Position numbers and translations under genes: made by a program | The notes under the pieces: generated by a model | What the model saw: only the letters and a program-made list of their open reading frames with translations | Database searches by the model: none | What the model was told of the DNA's origin: nothing | Assembly (NCBI GenBank): GCA_028712795.1 | Contig: JAQTPT010000007.1 | Location: forward strand, 1-64,000 | Length of the DNA stretch: 64,000 bases | Direction of reading: 5' to 3' | Origin: Methylococcales bacterium | GTDB taxonomy: Bacteria; Pseudomonadota; Gammaproteobacteria; Methylococcales; Methylomonadaceae | Shown: positions 1 through 9,103 of the stretch, piece after piece | How positions within the stretch are numbered: position 1 is the stretch's first letter | Layout of the letters: the number at the start of each line of letters is the position of its first letter

Positions 1-33
1 CGTGAAGAAGACATCATGGGCATTTTAGGTTAA
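1..33 (+). CDS. groS: GroES co-chaperonin, C-terminal end (partial)
   Basis: Only the last ten codons and the stop lie in the window. They read REEDIMGILG, which fits the final strand of a GroES subunit, and groL follows 50 bases downstream, as in the usual groESL operon. GroES is the heptameric lid of the GroEL folding chamber in the cytoplasm. The identity rests mainly on position in front of groL because so little sequence is present. Confidence 0.8.
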   Translation, partial: REEDIMGILG

Positions 34-80
34 ACCTAAACCCTTTTATAATCATAATCACACACAAAAGTTAGGAATAA

Positions 81-1736
<1,656 letters not shown>

Positions 1737-1786
1737 TCTTGCTGTCTTAAAGCCCTGTTGCTTTAAGCTTTCTGCTGTAAAAATGA

Positions 1787-1826
1787 AAAGCCCCGGTTGT
1801 TGATAAAACACCCGGGGCTTTTTTAT
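1787..1826 (+). terminator. Rho-independent terminator of groESL
   Basis: A stem of aagccccgg paired with cccggggctt is followed by a run of T, 50-90 bases after the groL stop. A classical intrinsic terminator. Confidence 0.9.
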
Positions 1827-1931
1827 AGCTAATAATACAAAGAAGAACTGGCAACGATTACCGAGGAACCAACAAATGTTGGAGTGTGAAAGAAATGGGT
1901 AACTGTAAATTAGGTATTTTTGGATTTTATT

Positions 1932-2690
1932 ATGGCGGAAAATAATAATCGGTGGTGGGAGTTTTATCTTACCCGATATTTGGCAGCAAACATATTTGCT
2001 GTATTAGTGCTTTTTTATTTGGTTGCGTTTCATGGCACTGCAATTCAAAAAAGCTTATGTCCAAATGGGTTTGATTTACAGTTGTGTAAAGGTGGTTTTT
2101 CGACTGAAGTTTATGGATTTATATATCAAACAACAAAAAATATTGCATCTATAGATAGAGAGGATGAAGCCAAGTTTAAAGGATTTGAGTTTGCCTCGGA
2201 CAAAAAATATGGACGCCATCTGATTACAATCACAGAAATAAATTTTGCCAATATTTTTATATTAGGGGTATTTGGGTTTTTATATATGTATATTTCTAGT
2301 ATCCCTATTTATTTTCTTCATATAACAAGGCATTATGATAGCTCAGGGGTTTTTGGATTCTTGAAAAAATCTACAAAACAAAGATCAAGAATTGAAGAAA
2401 AATATGACATTGAATTTGCACCTGAGTATATCACCTCATATAAGCATATGAGAGAACACGGTAATGCTTTTGGCATTATTCTTATGGAAATATTATTCGC
2501 ATGGCTTTTGGTACTATCTGATTTTTCTTTGTTTTTGGTAATGTCTTGGTTATTTTTAGGATTTTCTGGGTGGTTTCTTGGTATATACCTTGAATTTAAA
2601 ATGGTAGGTGAGAATTGTGCCGATTTCTTAATAGGAACTTTTTTATTTTTTTATATATTATCTTTGCTCTTATTTCACATAAGGCCATAA
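1932..2690 (+). CDS. Hypothetical polytopic membrane protein
   Basis: I do not recognise the family. The frame can start at a TTG at 1920 or at the ATG at 1932 (MAENNNRWWEFYL); the ATG is preferred. The protein of about 252 residues has one hydrophobic segment near the N-terminus (about residues 20-40), one near 115-140, and two close together at the C-terminus (about 185-250), so probably four membrane passes with a soluble loop between the first two. Base composition is clearly more AT-rich than the flanking genes, which suggests acquisition by transfer. It stands alone between the groL terminator and a repeat-rich spacer. Confidence 0.6.
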   Translation: MAENNNRWWEFYLTRYLAANIFAVLVLFYLVAFHGTAIQKSLCPNGFDLQLCKGGFSTEVYGFIYQTTKNIASIDREDEAKFKGFEFASDKKYGRHLITITEINFANIFILGVFGFLYMYISSIPIYFLHITRHYDSSGVFGFLKKSTKQRSRIEEKYDIEFAPEYITSYKHMREHGNAFGIILMEILFAWLLVLSDFSLFLVMSWLFLGFSGWFLGIYLEFKMVGENCADFLIGTFLFFYILSLLLFHIRP

Positions 2691-3046
2691 GTATCCTTGC
2701 ATAATGCACGCCTATGCAAAGTTGTTGAGCGAGTAGCCGAGGCGCGACGCGGCCTGTACCTCGCCGCAATGGTTTGGGATGGCAGGGCTGTAGGATGCGC
2801 TGAGAAACAAAAATCGTAAGGCGCATAAATGGTAAACTCGGTAAGGAGTAATCCGTAGCTCCGGGTGACGAGCCTTACCATGCGGCGCAATATGCTACGC
2901 TATTGCGCCCTACGAACTGAGCTTTTCGTTACGCAATCTGTGAACGCGGCGTCATCACAGGCAGGATTGTGTCAACACTTCTTTCTTGCCTTTGGGGTGG
3001 TCGGAAGTTAAGCTTAACTGAACGTCTTTTGGTAAGGAGTATATCG
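2691..3046. other. Repeat-rich spacer without a gene
   Basis: No convincing gene. It holds a short phrase (gggctgtaggatgcgctgag, about 2785) that recurs near 12845, a perfect 9-bp inverted repeat at 2884-2909, and from about 2920 a 120-bp stretch that is repeated with few changes upstream of the second antitoxin copy (about 12165-12299). It therefore forms the 5' half of a gene-plus-promoter duplication. Confidence 0.6.
2884..2909. repeat. REP-like short palindrome
   Basis: ggcgcaata at 2884-2892 pairs perfectly with tattgcgcc at 2901-2909 around an 8-base loop. It resembles the extragenic palindromes common in gammaproteobacterial spacers. There is no T run, so it is not an obvious terminator. 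Confidence 0.5.
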
Positions 3047-3349
3047 ATGTCAATCGCCGAACAAATTTATGAGATCGCCAAGCCGTTACCGGAATCTTTG
3101 GCGCTGGAGGCTCTGCATTTTATCGAATACTTGAGCAGTAAAAATGCAGATCGCGCAGAGATGTCCGATTTGACGCGCGCACAAGAAATTGTGATGAAAC
3201 AAGTTAGGGATAATCAGGATGACGAGATTTGGGACGATGTTAAAACACTTATTAATTTCGTGAGCAAACCGTCAATCAACCCACCATCAGAAACAAGCGG
3301 ACATAAAAAACCCTGCCTGGAAATTCCGGGCAGGGTTTTGGTTTTGTAG
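3047..3349 (+). CDS. DUF2281-like antitoxin, orphan copy with altered C-terminus
   Basis: The real start is the ATG at 3047, behind a good ribosome site (ggtaaggag), giving MSIAEQIYEIAKPLPESLAL. It is a near-duplicate of the 67-residue protein at 12300, matching it up to the DDV tripeptide near codon 65. After that the frame runs into a copy of the dispersed spacer repeat (from about 3250) and gains some 35 residues encoded by the repeat and its terminator, so the C-terminus is an accident of recombination. The family usually acts as the antitoxin partner of PIN- or MazF-type toxins. No toxin lies next to this copy. Function after the tail replacement is uncertain. Confidence 0.6.
   Translation: MSIAEQIYEIAKPLPESLALEALHFIEYLSSKNADRAEMSDLTRAQEIVMKQVRDNQDDEIWDDVKTLINFVSKPSINPPSETSGHKKPCLEIPGRVLVL
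3250..3347 (-). terminator. Array spacer copy R1 (terminator half only)
   Basis: Partial copy of the spacer repeat of the array. It holds the stem aaaccctgcc (3308-3317) and ggcagggttt (3329-3338). On the minus strand the stem is followed by TTTTTT, so it terminates the secreted-protein gene ending at 3384. The rightward side is also T-rich, so it may work both ways. The left edge is fused to the 3' end of the orphan antitoxin gene. Confidence 0.8.
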
Positions 3350-3383
3350 CAGCGTTTATGGCAGGCGAATCCGCCTTACAGGT

Positions 3384-4004
3384 TTAAGGATGTAACCATC
3401 TTAACGGGCCATTGTCTTTTGGGTATTGATGGGTATTCAATACTTGAACGCCTGCCTTATGATCGCCATTAAACGGCGTTAGAGTGCCTGGGCAACCTGC
3501 TTTAACCGCATCCGATGGTGAATTGAACCATAACCCCAGATGAAAAGTATGGACTGGCCCTGTCGGAGGATTGGTAGCGGCATCCGGGAAGGGTCCAGTA
3601 CCATGGACGGTAGGCGCTACATCGCTTCCAGGAGCAACTATAAAGGTTTCAATATTGAAACGTCCGGTAAAGTCTGCCACGCCTCTTCCGTGCTCATCTG
3701 TTTCAATATCCCCTTGATACCAGGATAGACCAAATGGTTTGCCTGGCACTTGGATAACAAAAAGGTCAAAGTCCGTTTTAGGCGGTAACCCGTAGACCTC
3801 CACATGCATATTTTCCACTGTCCCTAAAGAGCTGATGGTTACGTAACCATAGGCTTTAGCTAAACAGGTTGCGGAAGAAGGCAACATTCTGAAAGAAAGA
3901 TTGTTGCTGGCGTTTGCTGCTCCGGGCATGATGCCCGCTAAACAGGTTGTTGCGGCCAATGCTACGGAAAGCAGGTTTTGTTTAAATTGAAATTGAGTTT
4001 TCAT
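3384..4004 (-). CDS. Secreted protein of unknown function
   Basis: A 206-residue protein with a clear signal peptide (MKTQFQFKQNLLSVALAATT..., cleavage likely after GAANA near residue 32). The mature part looks beta-rich and contains two cysteines that could form a disulfide, the phrases EVYGLPPKTDFDLFVIQVP and SWYQGDIETDEHGRG, and several Gly/Pro turns. I cannot name the family; it is somewhat reminiscent of small periplasmic beta-sandwich proteins. The ribosome site is agaggaac. It is expressed from a copy of the array promoter (R2) and ended by R1, and is the last gene of the array. Confidence 0.75.
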   Translation of the reverse strand: MKTQFQFKQNLLSVALAATTCLAGIMPGAANASNNLSFRMLPSSATCLAKAYGYVTISSLGTVENMHVEVYGLPPKTDFDLFVIQVPGKPFGLSWYQGDIETDEHGRGVADFTGRFNIETFIVAPGSDVAPTVHGTGPFPDAATNPPTGPVHTFHLGLWFNSPSDAVKAGCPGTLTPFNGDHKAGVQVLNTHQYPKDNGPLRWLHP

Positions 4005-4040
4005 ATTAGTTCCTCTGTAAATAATTAATGGATTTGTTGT

Positions 4041-4266
4041 CAGGGGGGTATCCCTCCCTGACTCATGATTCCGGTCATGTATCGATTTTGTTCAAATTAT
4101 TTTTCGGAATAAGCTCTAATAGGAGACTGAAATCTGTTGGATTACGAATTTGCTTTACCCAACGAGTTGATTCTTAGAATTCGTAAGCAAACCGCCAATC
4201 AACACACCATTAAAAACATGCGGAAATAAAAAACCCTGCCTGGAAATTCCGGGCAGGGTTTTGGTT
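4041..4266 (-). repeat. Array spacer copy R2 (terminator plus promoter/5' hairpin)
   Basis: Complete copy of the shared spacer. Read on the minus strand it has the terminator of the tautomerase gene (stem at 4231-4260), a weak inverted repeat (gttgga/cccaac), an AT-rich stretch with TTGAAC, the block ATGACCGGAAT, and a 5' hairpin at 4041-4060 with a CAGGG/CCCTG stem. The secreted-protein gene begins about 37 bases further on. Over most of their length the five copies differ by scattered substitutions and short indels. Confidence 0.85.
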
Positions 4267-4323
4267 TTCTAATGCCGGTTAGACTGATGGACTAAGGGCA
4301 AATTCCTAAAGAAGTTTTAGGCA

Positions 4324-4551
4324 TCAGTCTTTGGACTTACCAGCAGCAAGCGCCTTTGCATCATTGGTGGTGAGCGGATTGCCACCGATTCCCAGGTCAC
4401 CGCTCTTGATCTCTTCGATAACAACCCACGTCACTGGACGCATGTTCTCGCCTTCGATCGATACCATCGCATCGGTGAGCTTGCGGATCATTTCCTGCTT
4501 TTGGTTTGGCGTGAAAACGCCTTCGATCAGTTTTACGTTAACTAACGGCAT
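4324..4551 (-). CDS. 4-oxalocrotonate tautomerase family protein
   Basis: A 75-residue protein beginning MPLVNVKLIEGVFTP. After removal of Met the N-terminal Pro1 would be the catalytic base of the 4-OT/PptA tautomerase superfamily, and the short beta-alpha-beta pattern and length fit. The conserved segment MRPVTWVVIEEI and the GIGG turn are typical of the subgroup annotated simply as tautomerase family. Such enzymes act on enol/keto substrates as small oligomers in the cytoplasm; the substrate here is unknown. There is no signal peptide, unlike its neighbours, yet it carries the same promoter (R3) and terminator (R2) copies as the secreted proteins. Confidence 0.9.
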   Translation of the reverse strand: MPLVNVKLIEGVFTPNQKQEMIRKLTDAMVSIEGENMRPVTWVVIEEIKSGDLGIGGNPLTTNDAKALAAGKSKD

Positions 4552-4591
4552 ACATGTTCTCCAATCTGTAATAAATAATAAGTTTTAAGTT

Positions 4592-4826
4592 CAGGGAATA
4601 TTTTATTACTCCCTATTCTATTGTTCCGGTCATGCTTCACTTTTGTTCAAATTATTTTTCGGAACAAGCTCTATAGGAAAACTGAAGACCGTTGGGTTAG
4701 CGGTTTTATCGCATATTCCAACCAGTTACCTCTTTGATTTCGTGAACAGACCGCCAATCAACACACAGCATTAAAAACAATCAGACATAAAAAAACCTGC
4801 CTGGAAATTCCGGGCAGGGTTTTGGA
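4592..4826 (-). repeat. Array spacer copy R3 (terminator plus promoter/5' hairpin)
   Basis: Complete spacer copy. Terminator stem (cctgcc/ggcagg) at about 4790-4822 ends the gene at 4904. The GACCGGAAC block at about 4622-4632 lies before a 5' hairpin at 4592-4613, whose stem has AGGGA/TCCCT where other copies have AGGGAG/CTCCCT, so pairing is kept despite base changes. The tautomerase gene starts about 40 bases downstream. Confidence 0.85.
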
Positions 4827-4903
4827 TTTGTAACTCCGTTTTTGGCGGTTTGCCTGACGGGGCGGATCTGCCTTACGAGCTTCGGGCTTAAGAGAAAAAT
4901 AGA

Positions 4904-5590
4904 TTAAAATTCTGATGGTAATGCATACCCATTTCTGGCCAAATATATAGTGATATTCGAAGTGCCATCGTCATTTTGTTCATAGAAATATCTTGTTTGA
5001 GACAGTGCTTGCCCTACATGCATGGGGAAATTTAGCGCTAAATCATTGGCCGCCTTAGCCTGATCTACTTTGTTAAGCTCAACCTTGCATAGTGTTTTAC
5101 GGCATTGAATATCAGAGACATTCAGGTTCGCTCCTTTTTCACTGTCAAAAAAACGGGTGATTAAATTTGTTGTTTCAGAGGTCCATTGTTGATCTGAAGA
5201 TTCCGCTAAAAAGGCTTCGTTTATTAGCGCAAGTTTTTTTAAGCTCTGCTCCTCTTCCCCTTGAGCCATTTCCATTGGGTTTTTCGGTAATTCTTGTGCT
5301 ATATCCTGTTGGGTATTAACGTTCTCGCCAGCATTTTGATTTTTTGCTTGCAAGCCATTATTTCTTTTATGAATCTCAAGTTGAGCTATTTTCTGTTTTA
5401 TATCACCCAACTCGGAAGTGGCTTTTTTCAAAGCGCTTATTTCGGATTTTACAAGAGCCAACTCATTGCTAAAATCGTTCTCTGCCTGCCTGTCTACGCC
5501 CTTATTGTTATAAGCTTGAAAACCTACATAAGCGGCTTGAATTGAAATGGCTAAAACGCAAGTTGTTGTAATAAATGGTAATTTTTTCAT
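4904..5590 (-). CDS. Membrane-anchored periplasmic coiled-coil protein, unknown
   Basis: A 228-residue protein with one N-terminal hydrophobic segment (about residues 5-25) that is either a signal anchor or an uncleaved signal peptide. Residues about 40-75 form a heptad-like coiled coil (ELALVKSEISALKKATSEL), followed by a Gln/Asn-rich linker and a folded C-terminal domain of about 100 residues with a CRKTLC pair and the phrase YFYEQNDDGTSNITIYLAR. I do not recognise the family. It ends at an array terminator copy (R3), but its upstream region (5591-5860) is not a copy of the array promoter, so it may be separately regulated. Confidence 0.7.
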   Translation of the reverse strand: MKKLPFITTTCVLAISIQAAYVGFQAYNNKGVDRQAENDFSNELALVKSEISALKKATSELGDIKQKIAQLEIHKRNNGLQAKNQNAGENVNTQQDIAQELPKNPMEMAQGEEEQSLKKLALINEAFLAESSDQQWTSETTNLITRFFDSEKGANLNVSDIQCRKTLCKVELNKVDQAKAANDLALNFPMHVGQALSQTRYFYEQNDDGTSNITIYLARNGYALPSEF

Positions 5591-5860
5591 GGTAATAACC
5601 TTTGTTTGTAGTAGATGGATTTACTCATTAGTATGAAGAGTTCCCTATACAATAAATAACCCGGAACGTTATGGGTTATTAGTTTCTTTCTCTAACCGTT
5701 AAAATTGAATTATTATCGTTTCACTGGCGACGTGCCCAATGAATCCATCCTGGATTATCGGGCAGTCACTGATAACATCCATGTCCTGCGGGAATCGCTG
5801 ATTTAATTAGCCCGCCTTTCCAAGGCCGCAATCCTTAATGCTCCACTATAAGAGAAAAAA
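5591..5860. other. Spacer with a hairpin and a short coding remnant
   Basis: This is the only spacer in the array not derived from the common repeat. An 8-bp inverted repeat (aataaccc/gggttatt, about 5659-5684) may end transcription of the gene at 5861. On the plus strand 5705-5806 reads as a 33-codon open stretch containing VPNESILDYRAVTDNIHVLR and a stop, with no start codon or ribosome site. It looks like the tail of a larger gene, but I cannot name the parent. Confidence 0.4.
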
Positions 5861-6322
5861 TTAATCTTGTTGTTCACCTATCCAATAGGTCTGCAAAACG
5901 CCGCCTGCCGGTAAATAGCAGTGCATTGAATAGTTGCCCCAATAGTCGTCTGTATTTAAATTTGGAATTGACAGCCAGCCCCCACCTGTTAGAGTCCCGC
6001 TTTGACTTTGTTTCACAGCACCATTGACATCAAAACTATATAAATAACAGGACAAAGTGCCCGACCCAGACCAACGAACATATACTTGGGTAGTGCCTTT
6101 TGTATTTGCAATCTCATCAACCACAATTGGACATGAAACATAATGCGCATTAAAAGAGTCGACATTTTTTATCCCATCATATTGATGATCGAATTTCGCA
6201 CTGTCGCCGGAGTAATAATTATCGCAGCCTTGTCCGTTATATGCTTTACCATCTTCACCAGCAAATGCATTACCCGAAATAGCCAATAAACCTAGGCCGA
6301 TTAAAGCCAATATTTTTTTCAT
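5861..6322 (-). CDS. Small secreted four-cysteine protein (paralogue A)
   Basis: The start is set at the ATG at 6322, preceded by aggtgatt as in its paralogue; the upstream GTG at 6331 lies inside that ribosome site. The 153-residue product has a signal peptide (MKKILALIGLGLLAISGNAFA) and a mature domain of about 130 residues with four cysteines in the same order as the protein at 6715 (C in GQGC, SCPIV, LSCYL, MHCYL), probably two disulfides in a beta-rich fold. Function unknown. The two signal peptides are nearly identical while the mature parts are strongly diverged, which suggests duplication followed by rapid change. Expressed from spacer copy R4. Confidence 0.75.
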   Translation of the reverse strand: MKKILALIGLGLLAISGNAFAGEDGKAYNGQGCDNYYSGDSAKFDHQYDGIKNVDSFNAHYVSCPIVVDEIANTKGTTQVYVRWSGSGTLSCYLYSFDVNGAVKQSQSGTLTGGGWLSIPNLNTDDYWGNYSMHCYLPAGGVLQTYWIGEQQD

Positions 6323-6391
6323 AATAATCACCTAAAAATAAAATTTTTTAAAAAAGATTCGACGTTAAAGTATTTTAAACATCCCACCGTT

Positions 6392-6630
6392 CAGGGAGTC
6401 TTTTATCCCTCCCTAGTTAATAATTCCGGTCAAGTATCGAATTTGTTCAAATTATTTTTCGGAACAAGCTCTACTAGGAAAACTGAAGACCGTTGGGTTA
6501 GCAGTTTTATCGCATATCCCAACCAGTTACCTCTTTGATTTCGTGAGCAGACCGCATTTCAACACACCATCAAAAACAAGCGTACATTAATAATCCAGCC
6601 TGGAAATTCCAGGCAGGGTTTTGGTTTTGC
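6392..6630 (-). repeat. Array spacer copy R4 (terminator plus promoter/5' hairpin)
   Basis: Complete copy. The terminator stem gcctgg/ccaggc (about 6598-6614) has lost the A run found in other copies (attaataat), so termination of the gene at 6715 is probably weaker. The minus strand has TTGAAC, then CTTGACCGGAAT, then the CAGGGAG/CTCCCT hairpin at 6392-6414, about 70 bases before the start of the gene at 6322. Confidence 0.85.
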
Positions 6631-6714
6631 AACACCGTTTACGGCGAATCGCCTACGGGTTATGGGTTGAAATCGCGCCGCTCCTGGGGAGTTGCGCTTG
6701 GAGCATAGTTCTTA

Positions 6715-7197
6715 CTAGTTTTCATTTACCCGGTACGATATGATTTCGCTGAAGCTGAAGCCGAACAAACCGTTTGCCTTGGGAATCCTGCATTGGATTA
6801 CGTAATTGCCGCCACTGACAGAGGATAGGCTGCCGAACTGCAAGGTCTGGGGCGCCGTGTTTACGCCGGAGGTATTACGACTCGACGAGGCTACTATAAT
6901 GCCATCGGCTCTCAAGGATTTAAACGTGCATTCAACGTCCTCATCTGGCGAAGGATCCCTTACGGTAATAGACGCGGAGCTGATACCCGCCCCAGCAATC
7001 GTGTCACGAACGACGGGGCAATTTACAAAATGTCCGAAGGTAGAGTCTGTATTTACAGTTCCATTAATGAAAAAACGGACAGCCTCGCCGCTTACTGGCT
7101 GGCACATTGAGCCAGGAAATGTCTTGCCATCTTCAGCAAATACAGTACCTGAAATAGCCAGTAAACCAAGGCCGATTAAAGCCAATATTGTTTTCAT
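6715..7197 (-). CDS. Small secreted four-cysteine protein (paralogue B)
   Basis: The real start is the ATG at 7197 (MKTILALIGLGLLAISGTVFA) behind aggtgatt; the longer frame reaching 7296 runs through the 5' hairpin and has no ribosome site. The 160-residue precursor is a paralogue of the protein at 5861: same signal peptide type, the same four cysteines (GSMCQP, VNCPVV, VECTF, IQCRI) and a similar beta-rich pattern, but low identity in the mature part. No family is recognised. Its promoter is spacer R5 and its terminator R4. Confidence 0.75.
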   Translation of the reverse strand: MKTILALIGLGLLAISGTVFAEDGKTFPGSMCQPVSGEAVRFFINGTVNTDSTFGHFVNCPVVRDTIAGAGISSASITVRDPSPDEDVECTFKSLRADGIIVASSSRNTSGVNTAPQTLQFGSLSSVSGGNYVIQCRIPKANGLFGFSFSEIISYRVNEN

Positions 7198-7266
7198 AAT
7201 AATCACCTGAAAAATAAAAATATTAAAAAGATTCGACGTTAAAGTTTTTTTAAACATCGCACCGTT

Positions 7267-7505
7267 CAGGGAGTCTTTTATCCCTCCCTGATTCATGATT
7301 CCGGTCAGGTATCGAATTTGTTCAAATTATTTTTCAAAAAAACTTTAATAGGAAAACTGAAGCCCATTGGGTTATTGGCTTTATCGCGTAACCCGACGAG
7401 TTGCCTCTTTGTTTTCGAATGCAAACCGCCAATTAACACACAGCATCAAAAATAATCGGACATAAAAAAACCTGCCTGAAAATTCCGGGCAGGGTTTTGA
7501 TTTTG
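7267..7505 (-). repeat. Array spacer copy R5 (terminator plus promoter/5' hairpin)
   Basis: Complete copy. Terminator stem cctgcc (7471-7476) with ggcagg (7488-7493) and a long A run on the left ends the S74 gene. The inverted repeat ttgggtta/taacccga lies in the middle. On the minus strand CCTGACCGGAAT is followed by the perfect 7-bp hairpin CAGGGAG/CTCCCTG at 7267-7290. Confidence 0.85.
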
Positions 7506-7559
7506 CAACGCCGTTTATGGCGGATTGCCTGACAGCGAATCGCCTTAAGGGTTAATTTT

Positions 7560-9002
7560 TTACTGATAATTGACGAGCAGTTGTGGTGCAGGTTTGCCCA
7601 CTTCTAGCTGTCTGCTAACCTTCTTGATTTGCGATGCCTGCGCTTCAAGGCTTGCGGCGAGCGCTTTTAGTTCCTTCTGCTGCTGCGCGATCGTCGCTTC
7701 CTGCCGTGTAACAGTCGATTTTATTTCGGTGATCGTCGCTTCCTGTTCCTCGACAACGCGGTGCTCTTTGAGGAACTCGTTCAGCAACATCGCGTTCACG
7801 GCCTCGTAGCGCACGGTATAAACCTTGCCTTGCTCGTCTCGCGCCACCAGGTCGGGGTTCACCTTTTCCACTTGCTCAGCGACCAGGCCGAACTGCGGGA
7901 TGCCCTTGGGGTCAAGCGCGTGCTTGTAGTGGAAGGTCACCGGTTTGAGCGCGAGGATCGCTTCGCTCGCCTTGTCCATGGGTTTAATCTGGTCTTTGAA
8001 GCGCGCCGAGGAAGTGACCGTGCCGAGGTGGCCGCTGGCATCGACAATGACCCCCACGCCTCCGGCCACCGTTGCCCCCCTGATGCCGGCGATAAAGGTG
8101 CTCGTTTGAGTTCCTTGCGTCCCGATGCGGATCTGACGGGACTGGCTGGCGCTACCCAGGTTGCCGATATGGATATTGTTACTGCCCGTGGTGAGATTGA
8201 ACCCGGCTCCAGCGCCCAATGCGATGTTGCTGGAGCCTGTGTTGTTGAATAGCGCAATAACACCGGTGGCCGTGTTGTCGTTGCCGGTTGTGTTGGAAAG
8301 GAGCGCATTAACACCGTTGGCCGTGTTGCGATTACCGGTTGTGTTGCTTTTGAGAGCTTGCGAACCGTTGGCCGTATTGTCGTTGCCGGTTAAGTTGGAA
8401 AGGAGCGCGCTGACTCCGCTGGCGGTGTTGTTGCCGCCGGCGGTGTTTAACTGGAGCGCGGCGAATCCGCTGGCGGTGTTGTTGTTGCCGGTGTCGTTGC
8501 GCCCGAGCGCATTCCTACCGCTGGCGGTGTTGCCGTTGCCGGTGAGGTTGTTCAGGAGCGCGGTGTCTCCGATGGCGGTATTACTGCTGCCGGTGGAGTT
8601 AAACTGGAGCGCTGAGACTCCGCTGGCGGTGTTGAAGTTGCCGGTGGTGTTGAAGAGAAGCGCGCTGTTACCGCTGGCGGTGTTGTTGATGCCGGTGGTG
8701 TTAAAGTTGAGCGCATTTTGTCCGAAGCCGGTGTTGGCAAAGCCGGTGGTGTTGTTCAAAAGTGCATTCGTGCCCCCGGCGGTGTTGCCTCGGGCGTCGC
8801 TCACATCGTTGTTCGGCGGTCCGGCCCAGCTCGGCGCCACTCCCAGTGCGAGGGTGAGTCCAGCGACTATCAATGGGCTCAGGCCCGATTGATTATGCCC
8901 TGCCTTCCTAAAAGCCCCGTTAACCGCCCTTGAGGCAAAAATCTGAGTGGCGATAGGTCTAAGGGCGGTGTTACGGGTAAAGCTAATGTGCTTGGTTTTC
9001 AT
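7560..9002 (-). CDS. YadA-like head repeat / peptidase S74 chaperone-domain protein
   Basis: A 480-residue protein. Residues 1 to about 60 carry a long signal sequence ending near APSWA. About 15 repeats of the type NTASGxNALxxNTTG follow (about residues 75-280), forming the left-handed beta-roll of trimeric fibre heads. At about 330-430 lies a peptidase S74 (intramolecular chaperone) domain beginning SSARFKDQIKPM, with the Ser and Lys expected for self-cleavage, and the end is a coiled coil (about 410-460). In phage tail spikes and some secreted fibres this domain trimerises the fibre and then cuts itself off. No YadA membrane anchor is present, so the product is probably released or held by another factor. 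No phage genes are nearby. First gene of the array, with promoter R6. Confidence 0.85.
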   Translation of the reverse strand: MKTKHISFTRNTALRPIATQIFASRAVNGAFRKAGHNQSGLSPLIVAGLTLALGVAPSWAGPPNNDVSDARGNTAGGTNALLNNTTGFANTGFGQNALNFNTTGINNTASGNSALLFNTTGNFNTASGVSALQFNSTGSSNTAIGDTALLNNLTGNGNTASGRNALGRNDTGNNNTASGFAALQLNTAGGNNTASGVSALLSNLTGNDNTANGSQALKSNTTGNRNTANGVNALLSNTTGNDNTATGVIALFNNTGSSNIALGAGAGFNLTTGSNNIHIGNLGSASQSRQIRIGTQGTQTSTFIAGIRGATVAGGVGVIVDASGHLGTVTSSARFKDQIKPMDKASEAILALKPVTFHYKHALDPKGIPQFGLVAEQVEKVNPDLVARDEQGKVYTVRYEAVNAMLLNEFLKEHRVVEEQEATITEIKSTVTRQEATIAQQQKELKALAASLEAQASQIKKVSRQLEVGKPAPQLLVNYQ

Positions 9003-9038
9003 GATGGAATCACCTAATTTATGAAAAGGATTTGGGTT

Positions 9039-9103
9039 CAGGGAGTTTTTTGCCCCTCCCTAGCTTATCATTCCGGTCAGGTATCGAATTTGTTCAAATT
9101 ATT
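9039..9103 (-). promoter_or_regulatory. Array promoter copy R6
   Basis: Promoter half of the spacer repeat only. On the minus strand TTGAAC is followed by CCTGACCGGAAT and the hairpin AGGGAG/CTCCCT (9039-9061), about 37 bases before the S74 gene. Similarity to the other copies stops near 9103, where the remnant porin gene ends, so this marks the right edge of the array. Confidence 0.75.

Noticed and set aside
7210..7296. Upstream extension of the paralogue-B gene to 7296
   Set aside because: The extra 33 codons run through the spacer hairpin and lack a ribosome site, while the ATG at 7197 has a strong one and the paralogue has the same start.
8161..8892. 243-codon plus-strand open frame
   Set aside because: It is the antisense shadow of the repetitive NTASG coding region; the repeat leaves long open frames on both strands.
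7560..9002. Prophage tail fibre
   Set aside because: S74 domains are common in phage, but no capsid, terminase, tail, integrase or lysis gene surrounds it, and it has a signal peptide and shares a chromosomal promoter type with the neighbouring genes.
3250..9103. Integron cassette array with attC sites
   Set aside because: The spacers contain gttggg/cccaac inverted repeats, but the order is opposite to the RYYYAAC...GTTRRRY pattern of attC. Each spacer contains its own promoter and terminator, and no integron integrase is present (the only tyrosine recombinase is XerC).
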